From Verrucomicrobiaceae bacterium (GTDB lineage Bacteria; Verrucomicrobiota; Verrucomicrobiia; Chthoniobacterales; Chthoniobacteraceae): a stretch of DNA of 55,674 nt. The position numbers and the translations under genes were made by a program. The notes under the pieces are model-generated. The model was not told where the DNA came from, did no database searches, and was given only the letters and a program-made list of their open reading frames with translations. Below, in pieces: positions 26,677-35,167 of this stretch; within the stretch, counting starts at the first letter, position 1; every line of letters starts with the position of its first letter. The stretch lies in contig SXWH01000217.1 of the NCBI GenBank assembly GCA_005791535.1, positions 1-55,674 on the forward strand, written 5' to 3'.

Positions 26677-28119
26677 CTATTGCTTCTTGCGACCTGTCGA
26701 ACGAAGACGCCATGCACGCAAAAGAAGCGTGCAGCCGAGCCAGAGAAGAATGAGCGCAATCGGCCACGCAAATACCGCCGGGAAGAATACCGCAATGATC
26801 GCGACCGCCAGCGGCACCATTGCTGAAAGCGCAAGCGGCGCAGCCTCGGCGGGCCCGAGAACGCGGTGATTCAATACCGCCGCACCCACCGTACGGCTGA
26901 TGCGAATCGCACCGGCAGCCGCACGCACCATCGATCCGCCACCCGGCTTCGAGCGCGGCACGTCCTCCGCAGCGGGCAGACGGATGCGCTTGCGCTGGCG
27001 TAGAACAACCTCCGTGGAGTGGTGCAAATCGCGTTCATACGCGGCCTCCATTTTCGCGGCGAATCCTTCGTCCTCGATGGCAATGTCGAGCTCCCAGTTA
27101 TTCAGCCAGCTCGCGATGTTTAGATTCGTGGAACCCACGCGCGCCCATCGACCATCGGCCACAGCGGTTTTCGCGTGGAGCATGGAGCCGTTCCACTCAA
27201 ACACGCGGACACCGGCCTCCAGAAGCGGGCGGTAACCCGCCGTGGAAAGCGGACGCAGCCACGGCAAATCGCTGCCGCCCGGAACGAGGAGCCGCACATC
27301 CACGCCATCGTGAGCCGCGCTCCGCAGCGCCTGAACGTACGCCGGAACGCCGGCAAAATACGCATCCGTGAGCCACAGGCGGTGCGATGCCATCGAAGCG
27401 ATGAGAAGGTCGAGACGATAAACCCCGGCAATGTTCGGAGCAGTCGCGATCAATCGAGCCGCCATCTCGCCAGCGGAATGAGCCTCGGGAATCCGGCTGA
27501 GATCCGCCGAAAGCGGACTGCCGTTCTCGTCCCACACATGCGCGAACGCACGGACGATGTCTGCGCACAACGGGCCGCGGATCTCCACCCCGGTATCGCG
27601 CCATGGCTCAACGCCGCGTTTAGGATTTCCCAACCACGCATCGCTCACGCAGAGACCGGAGACAAAGCCGATACGACCATCGACGACGATCGACTTCCGG
27701 TGATCGCGACTCAACCAAGCGAGCGGACTATCCCAACGCGCGACGTTGTGGACACGCACGATGCCGCCCGCATTGATGAGCGGCGCCCAGAATTTCCGCC
27801 CGGTTCCGAGGGAGCCGAGCCAGTCCTGAATGACGCGCACTTTGACGCCATCACGCGCCCGAGCGGCCAGCGCATCGCGAAACTTCGCACCGGTGCTGTC
27901 GGCGCGGATGATGTAGTTCTCGAAAAAGATCGTCTCTTTCGCGCCCTCGATTGCCGCAAGCCACGCGGGAAAATTCTCGGTGGCGTCGAGCAGCAGGCGC
28001 ACGGAATTCCCCTCAACAAGCGGCGCGCCAGCGGTACGCGTGAAAGCCCGCTGCGCAACGCCGCGCAGGTCCCGGATATCCGCACCGCGGAAAGAGCGAC
28101 TTGGAGGAAGGGTGTTCAC
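26677..28119 (-). CDS. phospholipase D-family protein (cardiolipin synthase-like) with C-terminal membrane helices
   Basis: A 480-residue protein with the two HKD motifs of the phospholipase D superfamily, HRKSIVVDGRIGFVSGLCVSD near residue 140 and HAKTAVADGRWARVGSTNLNIASW near residue 320. The two sites would form one active centre for transfer of phosphatidyl groups. Unlike classical cardiolipin synthase there are no N-terminal membrane helices; two hydrophobic segments lie at the C-terminus instead (LSAMVPLAVAIIAVFFPAVF, WPIALILLWLGCTLLL). The start is a GTG. The precise substrate is uncertain. Confidence 0.85.
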   Translation of the reverse strand: MNTLPPSRSFRGADIRDLRGVAQRAFTRTAGAPLVEGNSVRLLLDATENFPAWLAAIEGAKETIFFENYIIRADSTGAKFRDALAARARDGVKVRVIQDWLGSLGTGRKFWAPLINAGGIVRVHNVARWDSPLAWLSRDHRKSIVVDGRIGFVSGLCVSDAWLGNPKRGVEPWRDTGVEIRGPLCADIVRAFAHVWDENGSPLSADLSRIPEAHSAGEMAARLIATAPNIAGVYRLDLLIASMASHRLWLTDAYFAGVPAYVQALRSAAHDGVDVRLLVPGGSDLPWLRPLSTAGYRPLLEAGVRVFEWNGSMLHAKTAVADGRWARVGSTNLNIASWLNNWELDIAIEDEGFAAKMEAAYERDLHHSTEVVLRQRKRIRLPAAEDVPRSKPGGGSMVRAAAGAIRISRTVGAAVLNHRVLGPAEAAPLALSAMVPLAVAIIAVFFPAVFAWPIALILLWLGCTLLLRAWRLRSTGRKKQ

Positions 28120-28172
28120 TGGTCACAGAATGCCTCCGCATTTTCCGAAAGGGAAGCGGCAAGCACGATGCC

Positions 28173-31088
28173 TCAATGCACAACCCGAATGCGCATGAAT
28201 CTGCGGCTGTCCGCGGGGTCCGCCGCGGAATCCTTGATAATCACAGTCCGAACCGCTGTCCCAGCGGTCTCGCCGCTCACGTAGCCCAGCCCGGAGAATG
28301 GCGCACCATTCACGCTGCTTGCAACCACCGTCCACGGCCCCGCAGCACCCGGTGCGGCGAGGACTTCGATGCTGATGTCATTCCGCGATGGGTCGCGCTG
28401 GAGCGTCATCGTCATGCGGCGGCCCTCAGGAAATGCACCGATGCCCGGAGGCGGAGGATTTCCGGAAACCGCCGGATGCTGGAGAAGCGCGTATTCGAGA
28501 ATCGTCGCCATTCCGTCCCCATCAGGATCACCGAGATCCGGAGCCGCAGGGTCGCCGAGCATCGTCTGCTTCCATTGTTCCGATGCCGTCGGCGCGGTGT
28601 AGGAAGAAATCGGTCCCGCTGAGGAACCGGATGCAGTTGAAGCCCGGGCTCGAAAGTAAACGGTCAGACCGGCCGCGGGCTGCAGAATCGACGCGGTGAA
28701 AGGAAGCGTCGGTTCACTCCCCGGCACAAAAGCCGTCGCTTGCGTGTTCTGCCCCAACGAAGCAGTCGGCCCGAATTCAAACCACGCGCTTCCGGCCTCA
28801 CCTCCGGCCTGCACCACGCCGTTCAGCAGGAGACTCGCACCCGACACCACAGGCGCTGCTCCGTTTCCCGCATGCGGGCCCGCGCCGGGAATCCGGAATG
28901 CGGTCCCGCCTCCGCCGCTTCCGCCATCGGGTGTGATGCCGTAGAGCACGCCGCCGGGACCAAACCCCAGTTTCCCCTCGGCATCGCGGCCGCGCGCGTT
29001 TCCCGTGAAACCGGAAAAGTGAAACAGCGTTTGAAGCGCACTGCCCTGCGCGATGCGGAAAACCGTTCCGCAATCCGACCAACCACCGGAGCCTGTCGTC
29101 CCGTAAAGCGTTCCATCCAACGCAACGAGCAATCGCGATGGCTTCGCTCCCGGCGCAGCACCGCCGCTTCCCGTGAATTCCGCAAACACCGTGAATGCAC
29201 CTCCCGGCGTAATCCGAAAAACCGTTCCCTTTCCAGCCGCGCCACCTTCCATCGTGGTGCCATAAAAGTTGCCATCTATTCCAGCGACCAGACCGCCCTC
29301 CGGCTTGCGCGGACCCGTCGCCGAAAAGGAAAAGAGCGTTCCCAGCGTTCCGGAGCCACTGACTTTGAACACGGTCCCCGCGGAAGCGACACCACCGCCC
29401 GTAGTCACGCCGTACATGAGCCCGTCCACGCCCCTCGCAAGCGGTCCCGCAGGAGCAGCGCCGTTTGCGCCGGAAAATGTCGCGACAAGCTGGGGCGATC
29501 CAAATTCCGACACGCGGAAAATCGCACCTTTCCCCGCCGCGCCACCACCGTTTGAGGCTCCGTAGAAAAAGCCGTCGCCACCATCGCTCAATTCCTCCGC
29601 GTCCTCACCCAGCGAGGCTCCGAGAACGGAAACCAGCGTCGGCGGTTGATCCTGAGGCACCGCAAAGTAGACGCGATTGTCTGACACACCAAACATCGCT
29701 CCATTTACCGGCAGAAGACTACCGTTCGGCGGACCCACCCATTCCGGAAACGCGCTTTCAAGTGCCGCAATTCCAGTCTGCGGAACGCGGACGATTGTGC
29801 CGCTTCCCCACTGTCCTCCGTATTTGAGCGGGAACAGAACGGCGCCGGAAATCGCCCGCGGCGCTCCGATCGGCTTCCATCCATGCGTCGTCGTAAAGTT
29901 CGCCAGCGACGAGAGAACACCGGCCGTCGTGATTTGGAAAACGGTCCCCGTCTCCGAAATCCCGCCGGCTTCCGTAGTTCCGAAGAGCTCGCCATTCAGC
30001 CCGACGGTAAGCGCGGCACGCGGACCCGAACCGGGCGAAGTGCCCTCACTCCCGCCGAACGAAGCGAGAGTGCTCATCGACGGAGTTGCGCCGCTGCCAA
30101 ACTTGAAAACGGTACCGGCGTCATACGTGCCTCCGACCGACGTCGTGCCGAACAGGCTGCCGTCGGGAGTCGCTATGATCTGCCCTGCCGGATACGCGCC
30201 GTCCGCACCGGAAAAATGCCGCAGCACACTGTGATTTCCGCCCGACAGGCCGATGCGAAATACGACACCGACATCGTCCGCGCCGCCCATTTCCGTCGCG
30301 CCGAAAAGCAACGACGACGCGATTGCCAGTCCGGTCGGATTGCAACCGGGACGTGAGCCCTCGGTGCCGGTGAAATCGAGAATCACGTTCCACGAACCGC
30401 CGGACGTATCGATTTTGAAAACCGTCCCGCAATCGGAAGCGCCGCCCCATTGCGTGGTGCCGTAAAGCGTGGAACCCGAGAACACCAGCCGGCCGGATGG
30501 CGACATGCCGCGATACACACCCGCAGTTCCGGAAAAGTGCGCGAGCGTCGTCAGCGTCCCGGTGGAACTCAGCTTGAAAACCGTACCGAGCGAGTTCGTT
30601 CCACCGGCCTGCGTGGTGCCATAAAATGAACCGTCCGGATGCAGCACCAAATCGTTCGGAACAGCACCGGCAAACGCGCCGGAGTCACCGGTGAATTCCG
30701 CCACCGTGCTGAAAACGCCCGCAGTGCTCACTTTGTAGATCGTGCCAAAGTCACCTGCACCGCCATTGAACGTCGTGCCGTAGAGGAATCCATCAACACC
30801 CGCAGTCAGACCGGAGCCCGGATTCCCGCCCTTCGCTGGGCCTGAACTGCCGGAAAACGAAACGAGCGTCGTGATTACGCCAGCCGGGCTCATGCGGTAC
30901 ACTGTGCCGAGATTGTATGTGCCGCCAACCGGCGTGGTCCCGTAATAGTAGCCATCCGTGTGAGCGAGCAACCGGCTCGCGGGATTCAATCCCGGACGCG
31001 CAAACTCCGCGACAACCTCGAACGCCGGCGCTGCGTGGAGCAGCGACGCGGCGAAAAGCGCGAGCACAGTGAGGTAACAGCGGAGCAT
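28173..31088 (-). CDS. secreted GloVer-type tandem-repeat protein
   Basis: A 971-residue exported protein built almost entirely of degenerate repeats. The signal peptide is MLRCYLTVLALFAASLLHA. The repeat, of about 50-60 residues, has the form DGxxYGTTxxGGxxxxGTVFKxxxxGxxxTLxxFSG and recurs roughly a dozen times, which is the pattern of the GloVer domain (TIGR03803). After about residue 720 come a fibronectin-like segment (SGASLLLNGVVQAGGEAGSAWFEFGP) and a C-terminal region with a Ca-binding-like DPDGDGMATILEYALLQHP. Such proteins are common in Verrucomicrobiota and are presumed to be cell-surface beta-propellers; the ligand is unknown. Confidence 0.88.
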   Translation of the reverse strand: MLRCYLTVLALFAASLLHAAPAFEVVAEFARPGLNPASRLLAHTDGYYYGTTPVGGTYNLGTVYRMSPAGVITTLVSFSGSSGPAKGGNPGSGLTAGVDGFLYGTTFNGGAGDFGTIYKVSTAGVFSTVAEFTGDSGAFAGAVPNDLVLHPDGSFYGTTQAGGTNSLGTVFKLSSTGTLTTLAHFSGTAGVYRGMSPSGRLVFSGSTLYGTTQWGGASDCGTVFKIDTSGGSWNVILDFTGTEGSRPGCNPTGLAIASSLLFGATEMGGADDVGVVFRIGLSGGNHSVLRHFSGADGAYPAGQIIATPDGSLFGTTSVGGTYDAGTVFKFGSGATPSMSTLASFGGSEGTSPGSGPRAALTVGLNGELFGTTEAGGISETGTVFQITTAGVLSSLANFTTTHGWKPIGAPRAISGAVLFPLKYGGQWGSGTIVRVPQTGIAALESAFPEWVGPPNGSLLPVNGAMFGVSDNRVYFAVPQDQPPTLVSVLGASLGEDAEELSDGGDGFFYGASNGGGAAGKGAIFRVSEFGSPQLVATFSGANGAAPAGPLARGVDGLMYGVTTGGGVASAGTVFKVSGSGTLGTLFSFSATGPRKPEGGLVAGIDGNFYGTTMEGGAAGKGTVFRITPGGAFTVFAEFTGSGGAAPGAKPSRLLVALDGTLYGTTGSGGWSDCGTVFRIAQGSALQTLFHFSGFTGNARGRDAEGKLGFGPGGVLYGITPDGGSGGGGTAFRIPGAGPHAGNGAAPVVSGASLLLNGVVQAGGEAGSAWFEFGPTASLGQNTQATAFVPGSEPTLPFTASILQPAAGLTVYFRARASTASGSSAGPISSYTAPTASEQWKQTMLGDPAAPDLGDPDGDGMATILEYALLQHPAVSGNPPPPGIGAFPEGRRMTMTLQRDPSRNDISIEVLAAPGAAGPWTVVASSVNGAPFSGLGYVSGETAGTAVRTVIIKDSAADPADSRRFMRIRVVH

Positions 31089-31231
31089 CGGAAGACGCCC
31101 AATGTTAAATCCCAGTGAAGCAAGTGCCAATGACGGGATGTAACAAGTTGGACGGCATATTATCGTCGTTCAGAGGAACGTCACCACAAACGGGAGCCGT
31201 GTTACGGCAAGACCTTTTATGAATCCCGGAT

Positions 31232-33532
31232 TCAACGCCCCAGAAACCGGAGCGCCTCTGGCATTCCGGGATCGATACGGAGCGCATCTTCGGCAGCCGC
31301 CCGGGCCTCGTTCAGCCGCCCCTGCGCAGCATGGATCGTAGCAAGCGCATAAGGAATGCGCGGATCGCGAGGGTCTGCTTTCGCAGCACTCAAAAGCGCT
31401 CCCACCGCGCCTTTCGGATTGCCGAGTTGATTGCGGGCGAGGCCGAGATTGTACCACGCACGGGCGTGATTCGGATCCAGTTTTACCGCCTGCTCGAACT
31501 CAGGAATCGCCGCCGGCAATCCGCCCGTTTCATTCAGCGCAAGGGCCAGTTTGTAGCGAAACTCCGGGTTGCCCGGCTCCAGCTTCACAGCCTCCCGAAT
31601 TTGCGCGAGCGATTCATTGAAACGCCCCGCCTCCGCGAGAAGAACGGCGTATTCGTGCCGGATGCCGGCGCTGCGTGCATCCCACGAAACCGCTTTCTCG
31701 TGGTGACGGATTGCGTCCTCCAGACGTCCCTGCGCGAGCGCCAGTGCGCCCAACGCCAGTTGCCCGAGCGGCTGGTCTGCGCCGAGTTGCAAAGTGTGTG
31801 CGAGTTCATCCGCCGCACGCGCGCCGGCGGTTAAAGAAGAACGCAACGCCCATGCCGCTGCGACGCGCACACTACGATCCGGATCTTCGAGCTTGCGGAC
31901 GAGGACCTGCTGCGCCGCAGCGTCGCCAGCGGCGAGCCTTCCCTCAAGCGCCTGCACGGCCGCCGTGCGCACCAGCGGGTCCGCATGCTGTGCGTATTCG
32001 AGAAACACGCGGCCAGTGTCTGCTTCCGGAACGGAAACGGCGATAAGTTTCAACAGCGCCGCCTTCCAGTAGGGCGAAGGTTCGGAACGCGCCATCGCGA
32101 CAATCGGCGCCGCAGGCTGCGGTCCTTTGCGCACGGCGGCTACAAGGCGCGCGCGCTCGCGCGTCGGGCGTTCCAGTTTCGGCCCCCACCACGTCGTCGC
32201 AGCGGCAATCGCCCAGTCCACATCCTTGTCCTTGTGGCAGAGATTGCAGGCGTTTGGCGTTCCATTTTCCTTCGTCAGCAACGGATCAGGAATACTGAAA
32301 CTGTGGTCGTGCCGCGGGTGCCGCTGCATGTAAACGGTCACCGGCATGTGGCAGCTCTGGCAGATCACCGAAGGGTCCTTGTGAAAGCTGTGGAGTTCCG
32401 GCGAGACCACTGGGGCCCGCACGGTGCCGCCCGGCGCAGTAGCACCACCGCCGTGGCAGCGCTGGCAGAGATCATTGCCCACAAGCATCGGCTTTGCGCG
32501 ATGCGGATCGTGACAGTCGATGCAACGCACACCGGCATGGTGCATCTTGCTGCTCAAGAAGCTCCCGTATTCGTAAAGCTCGTCGCGCACGGTCCCGTCG
32601 GGGAAATACAGGTCGCTTTCATCCACCGTCGTGAGCTGGAAGTGCGCGGAGAAGCGATCGCCGGGAACAAAATCGCCTGTCAACTCCCGCCGGCGGGCGT
32701 GGCACGAGCCGCACGTATCGAAAACCTGATCGCGATCGAGCTTCTTCACCGTGGGGTCCGGGGACTTCACGCCGGGATTTGCCCGCTGCCAATCGACGTG
32801 CGCCTTCATCGGTCCGTGGCATGCTTCGCACCCGACGCTCATCTCGGCCATCGAAGTCCGAAAGACGTCGGCAGACGCATCATAATTTTTCCGCAAACGT
32901 GTGTTGTGGCAACTGGCGCACATCGTGTTCCAATTCATCCCGCGCCCCGTCCAGTAGCCCCATTCGCCCGACTGACGATCCTCATTTCCATAAACATTTA
33001 ACCACTCGCCCTTGTGCGGATCAAAAGCGACTTCGAGCGTCTGGAATCGACCGCCGGGGCGCTCAACCACAAATTGCCGGAGCGGATCATTTCCAACGAC
33101 CCTCGCCACGGAATACGGCTCCTTTTTCCCGTCAAAGCCGACGGTCTCGACTACGTAACGCCCATCCTTCACCGACGCGGTCGAAGTCTGCGTGCCATGT
33201 TTGAATTCGCGGCCCGGCTCAAACGCAGCGCGATCCATCTCCGGTGAAATAGCGCGCTCGGCCAGACCGTGATTCGACTTTTCCCACGGCGCAAATTGCG
33301 CCTCGTGACATTCACGGCAACTTTTTGAGCCGGCGTACTTCGGAAATACCGACGCCTCGGGCTCCAGAATCGACACGGCCGGCGGCTTGGGCGGCGCAGG
33401 TTTCGAATCCGTCTGGGCGGCCTTCGGAGCCTCGGCAGGGCGGCATCCGGAAATGATCAGCCCAAAACACACGGCGATGACGAACCGTATCGTCGGCAGA
33501 AATCTTCGCGGCTCCCGGTTGAATGTGGTCAT
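31232..33532 (-). CDS. octahaem cytochrome c / TPR lipoprotein
   Basis: A 766-residue exported protein. The signal ends in the lipobox LIISGC (Cys 30), so it is probably membrane-anchored. Eight CXXCH haem-attachment motifs follow: CRECH, CASCH, CEACH, CGSCH, CIDCH, CQRCH, CQSCH and CNLCH, in the first 400 residues or so. The next part is HEAT-like (ALEGRLAAGDAAAQQVLVRKLEDPDRSVRVAAAW), and the C-terminal part has about four tetratricopeptide repeats (ARAWYNLGLARNQLGNPKGAV). The arrangement is known from planctomycete and verrucomicrobial multihaem proteins of the cytochrome c554 group. Electron transfer is certain in type, but the donor and acceptor are unknown. Confidence 0.9.
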   Translation of the reverse strand: MTTFNREPRRFLPTIRFVIAVCFGLIISGCRPAEAPKAAQTDSKPAPPKPPAVSILEPEASVFPKYAGSKSCRECHEAQFAPWEKSNHGLAERAISPEMDRAAFEPGREFKHGTQTSTASVKDGRYVVETVGFDGKKEPYSVARVVGNDPLRQFVVERPGGRFQTLEVAFDPHKGEWLNVYGNEDRQSGEWGYWTGRGMNWNTMCASCHNTRLRKNYDASADVFRTSMAEMSVGCEACHGPMKAHVDWQRANPGVKSPDPTVKKLDRDQVFDTCGSCHARRRELTGDFVPGDRFSAHFQLTTVDESDLYFPDGTVRDELYEYGSFLSSKMHHAGVRCIDCHDPHRAKPMLVGNDLCQRCHGGGATAPGGTVRAPVVSPELHSFHKDPSVICQSCHMPVTVYMQRHPRHDHSFSIPDPLLTKENGTPNACNLCHKDKDVDWAIAAATTWWGPKLERPTRERARLVAAVRKGPQPAAPIVAMARSEPSPYWKAALLKLIAVSVPEADTGRVFLEYAQHADPLVRTAAVQALEGRLAAGDAAAQQVLVRKLEDPDRSVRVAAAWALRSSLTAGARAADELAHTLQLGADQPLGQLALGALALAQGRLEDAIRHHEKAVSWDARSAGIRHEYAVLLAEAGRFNESLAQIREAVKLEPGNPEFRYKLALALNETGGLPAAIPEFEQAVKLDPNHARAWYNLGLARNQLGNPKGAVGALLSAAKADPRDPRIPYALATIHAAQGRLNEARAAAEDALRIDPGMPEALRFLGR

Positions 33533-33617
33533 TGAATACGAGTGACGTTGCAGCGTTTCACGCGGGACTGGCAACGGATTAATCTCAGACTCCGGCGGCC
33601 AAACCACCGGGCAAAAG

Positions 33618-33653
33618 AAAACCCCGGCGACTGTTGTGCAGTCACCGGGGTTT
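33618..33653 (-). terminator. rho-independent terminator after the thioredoxin-like gene
   Basis: A 15-base inverted repeat with one mismatch (AAACCCCGGCGACTG at 33619-33633 against CAGTCACCGGGGTTT at 33639-33653) closes a five-base loop. Read on the minus strand it is followed by TCTTTTGC. It lies 28 bases past the stop of the thioredoxin-fold gene and insulates that gene from the octahaem cytochrome gene downstream. Confidence 0.85.
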
Positions 33654-33680
33654 CTGATTTATAGAAATGAGCGCGGAAGC

Positions 33681-34169
33681 TTACTTCGCAGCGGCAGGCT
33701 TGCCCGCATCCCGGATTGCCTTCTCGAAATCCCGATCCGACGGGTGGCCGTGGAAAATGAGTTTGCCGGTCGTATCAAAAACGAACGCGTGAGGAATGCC
33801 GCTGAAGTTCACCGGACCATTCACGCCGCCCTTGGTGATGGTGTAGCTGAGGCGGTTCTTCTTCACGACTTCCTTGATTTCGGCGTCCGACGAATTCTGG
33901 CTTTCGGCGCCAATGAAGATAGTGTCGGCCTTGTTGCGCTTGGCGAGTTTCTCGATGTTCGGAAGGCTCGCGATGCACGGACCGCAATGAACGCCCCAAG
34001 CTTCGATTACGACGGCTTTGCCGCCGGTGTTTGCGAGATTGACGGGATCGCCGCTGACGACCTCACCGATTTTGAAATCCGACAGCTTTGCGTTGGGAAC
34101 GGAATCTTTTTTATCGGCTCCAAACGCGACTGCGGAAAGCGCCATGACTGAGAGAATGATATTTTTCAT
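33681..34169 (-). CDS. exported thioredoxin-fold (TlpA-like) protein
   Basis: A 162-residue periplasmic protein with a signal peptide (MKNIILSVMALSAVAFG) and a TlpA/ResA-type thioredoxin domain. The redox motif is WGVHCGPC with Cys 62 and Cys 65. The cis-proline loop is SGIPHAFVFDTTGKLIFHGHPS. It would reduce or oxidise disulfides outside the cytoplasm. Its position upstream of a c-type cytochrome gene is suggestive, since such proteins reduce apocytochrome thiols, but a strong terminator separates the two genes. Confidence 0.9.
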   Translation of the reverse strand: MKNIILSVMALSAVAFGADKKDSVPNAKLSDFKIGEVVSGDPVNLANTGGKAVVIEAWGVHCGPCIASLPNIEKLAKRNKADTIFIGAESQNSSDAEIKEVVKKNRLSYTITKGGVNGPVNFSGIPHAFVFDTTGKLIFHGHPSDRDFEKAIRDAGKPAAAK

Positions 34170-34221
34170 AGGCCGCCATCCCACGCCCTAAACCGACTGC
34201 ACGCAAGCACAGAAAACGCGT

Positions 34222-34848
34222 TTACCCCAGCGCTCGAAGCAGATAGCCGCACAACTCGCGGCGACCGGAAATCTCCTCCACAGGGCAGCCTCTGCGCACG
34301 ATTCCGAATCCGTCCCCCCATGCGGCGCCGTTGACCACGCACGCATCCGTGCTGCAATCGCCGAGCTGACGCAATGCTTTCTCCACGACACTGGCACGAT
34401 CGCCATCGAGTTCGTATTTCCACCCTGCGATGAAGGCTCCGGGAAAAATCGCCCGCACTTGCGGCAGCACTTTCACTGCCGGCTTGAGCGTGAGCGTGAT
34501 CTGCCCGGCCCGCGTGGGAATCTTCGCCGCAGTCGCACTGGCTCCGTCGGCCCCCATCACTTGCGCAACGCGAAAATCGCAAAGTGCCGCAGCATGAAAA
34601 ACCGCTCCGGCGCTTTCATCGCGCAGTTTCGAAAGAAGGTCGTCATTCGTCGAGAAACTGCGCACGACCGCGCCGCCAGCCCCAAGCGGAGACGAAGCCA
34701 TTTCGCCCTTGAAGACCAACACCTCGTGCCCGCCGGCGGAAAGCGTTTGCGCGAGCATGAGACCAAGTTCGCCCGTGGAAGCATTCGTGATCCGGCGCAT
34801 TCCGTCGATGGGCTCGTAAGCCGGGCCGCAGGTGATGATGACCTTCAT
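34222..34848 (-). CDS. CoaB-like domain protein (phosphopantothenoylcysteine synthetase domain, free-standing)
   Basis: A 208-residue protein corresponding only to the C-terminal half of bifunctional CoaBC. The nucleotide-binding start is IITCGPAYEPIDGMRRITNASTGELG, followed by VFHAAALCDFRVAQ, a lysine-containing KIPTRAG and AGWKYELDGDR. CoaB ligates phosphopantothenate and cysteine in coenzyme A synthesis. The CoaC flavoprotein domain is missing and is not encoded nearby, so this may be a split synthetase or a domain relative with another role. The ATG at 34848 is preferred; one at 34857 is possible. It is divergent from the next small gene. Confidence 0.8.
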   Translation of the reverse strand: MKVIITCGPAYEPIDGMRRITNASTGELGLMLAQTLSAGGHEVLVFKGEMASSPLGAGGAVVRSFSTNDDLLSKLRDESAGAVFHAAALCDFRVAQVMGADGASATAAKIPTRAGQITLTLKPAVKVLPQVRAIFPGAFIAGWKYELDGDRASVVEKALRQLGDCSTDACVVNGAAWGDGFGIVRRGCPVEEISGRRELCGYLLRALG

Positions 34849-34909
34849 GAAGGGCATTTCGTAATACGTCTGTTCTGGAAATCGAACGGTTTTTTCCCGA
34901 CAAGCAGGC

Positions 34910-35122
34910 ATGACACGACCAGAAGCCAGCCAGCAAATCCGGGAACTCTGTAATTCCACGGGCGTCGCAGTGATGAAAATGCATCCGCTGCTCAACGCCC
35001 TCGGCGACGATGCAACCAAGGCCGAGATTGTAAAAGCGCTCTATGAGGTGACGAAGCACATCGAGGTCGTCAAAAAGCAGCTCATGCGGTTGGAAAAGCG
35101 CGATGACAACGCGCTCATCTAA
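34910..35122 (+). CDS. small hypothetical helical protein
   Basis: A 70-residue protein of unknown function. It looks fully alpha-helical; the second half (AEIVKALYEVTKHIEVVKKQLMRLEKRDDN) has a heptad pattern that could form a coiled coil. No signal sequence, metal motif or known domain is seen. The ATG at 34910 lies 61 bases from the divergent CoaB-like start, and the stop lies 45 bases before the next gene on the same strand. Codon use resembles that of the neighbours, which supports it as a real gene. Confidence 0.6.
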   Translation: MTRPEASQQIRELCNSTGVAVMKMHPLLNALGDDATKAEIVKALYEVTKHIEVVKKQLMRLEKRDDNALI

Positions 35123-35167
35123 AGCCGCTCGCTTTTCGACCCAACGCACGACATGCATCACGCCTTC

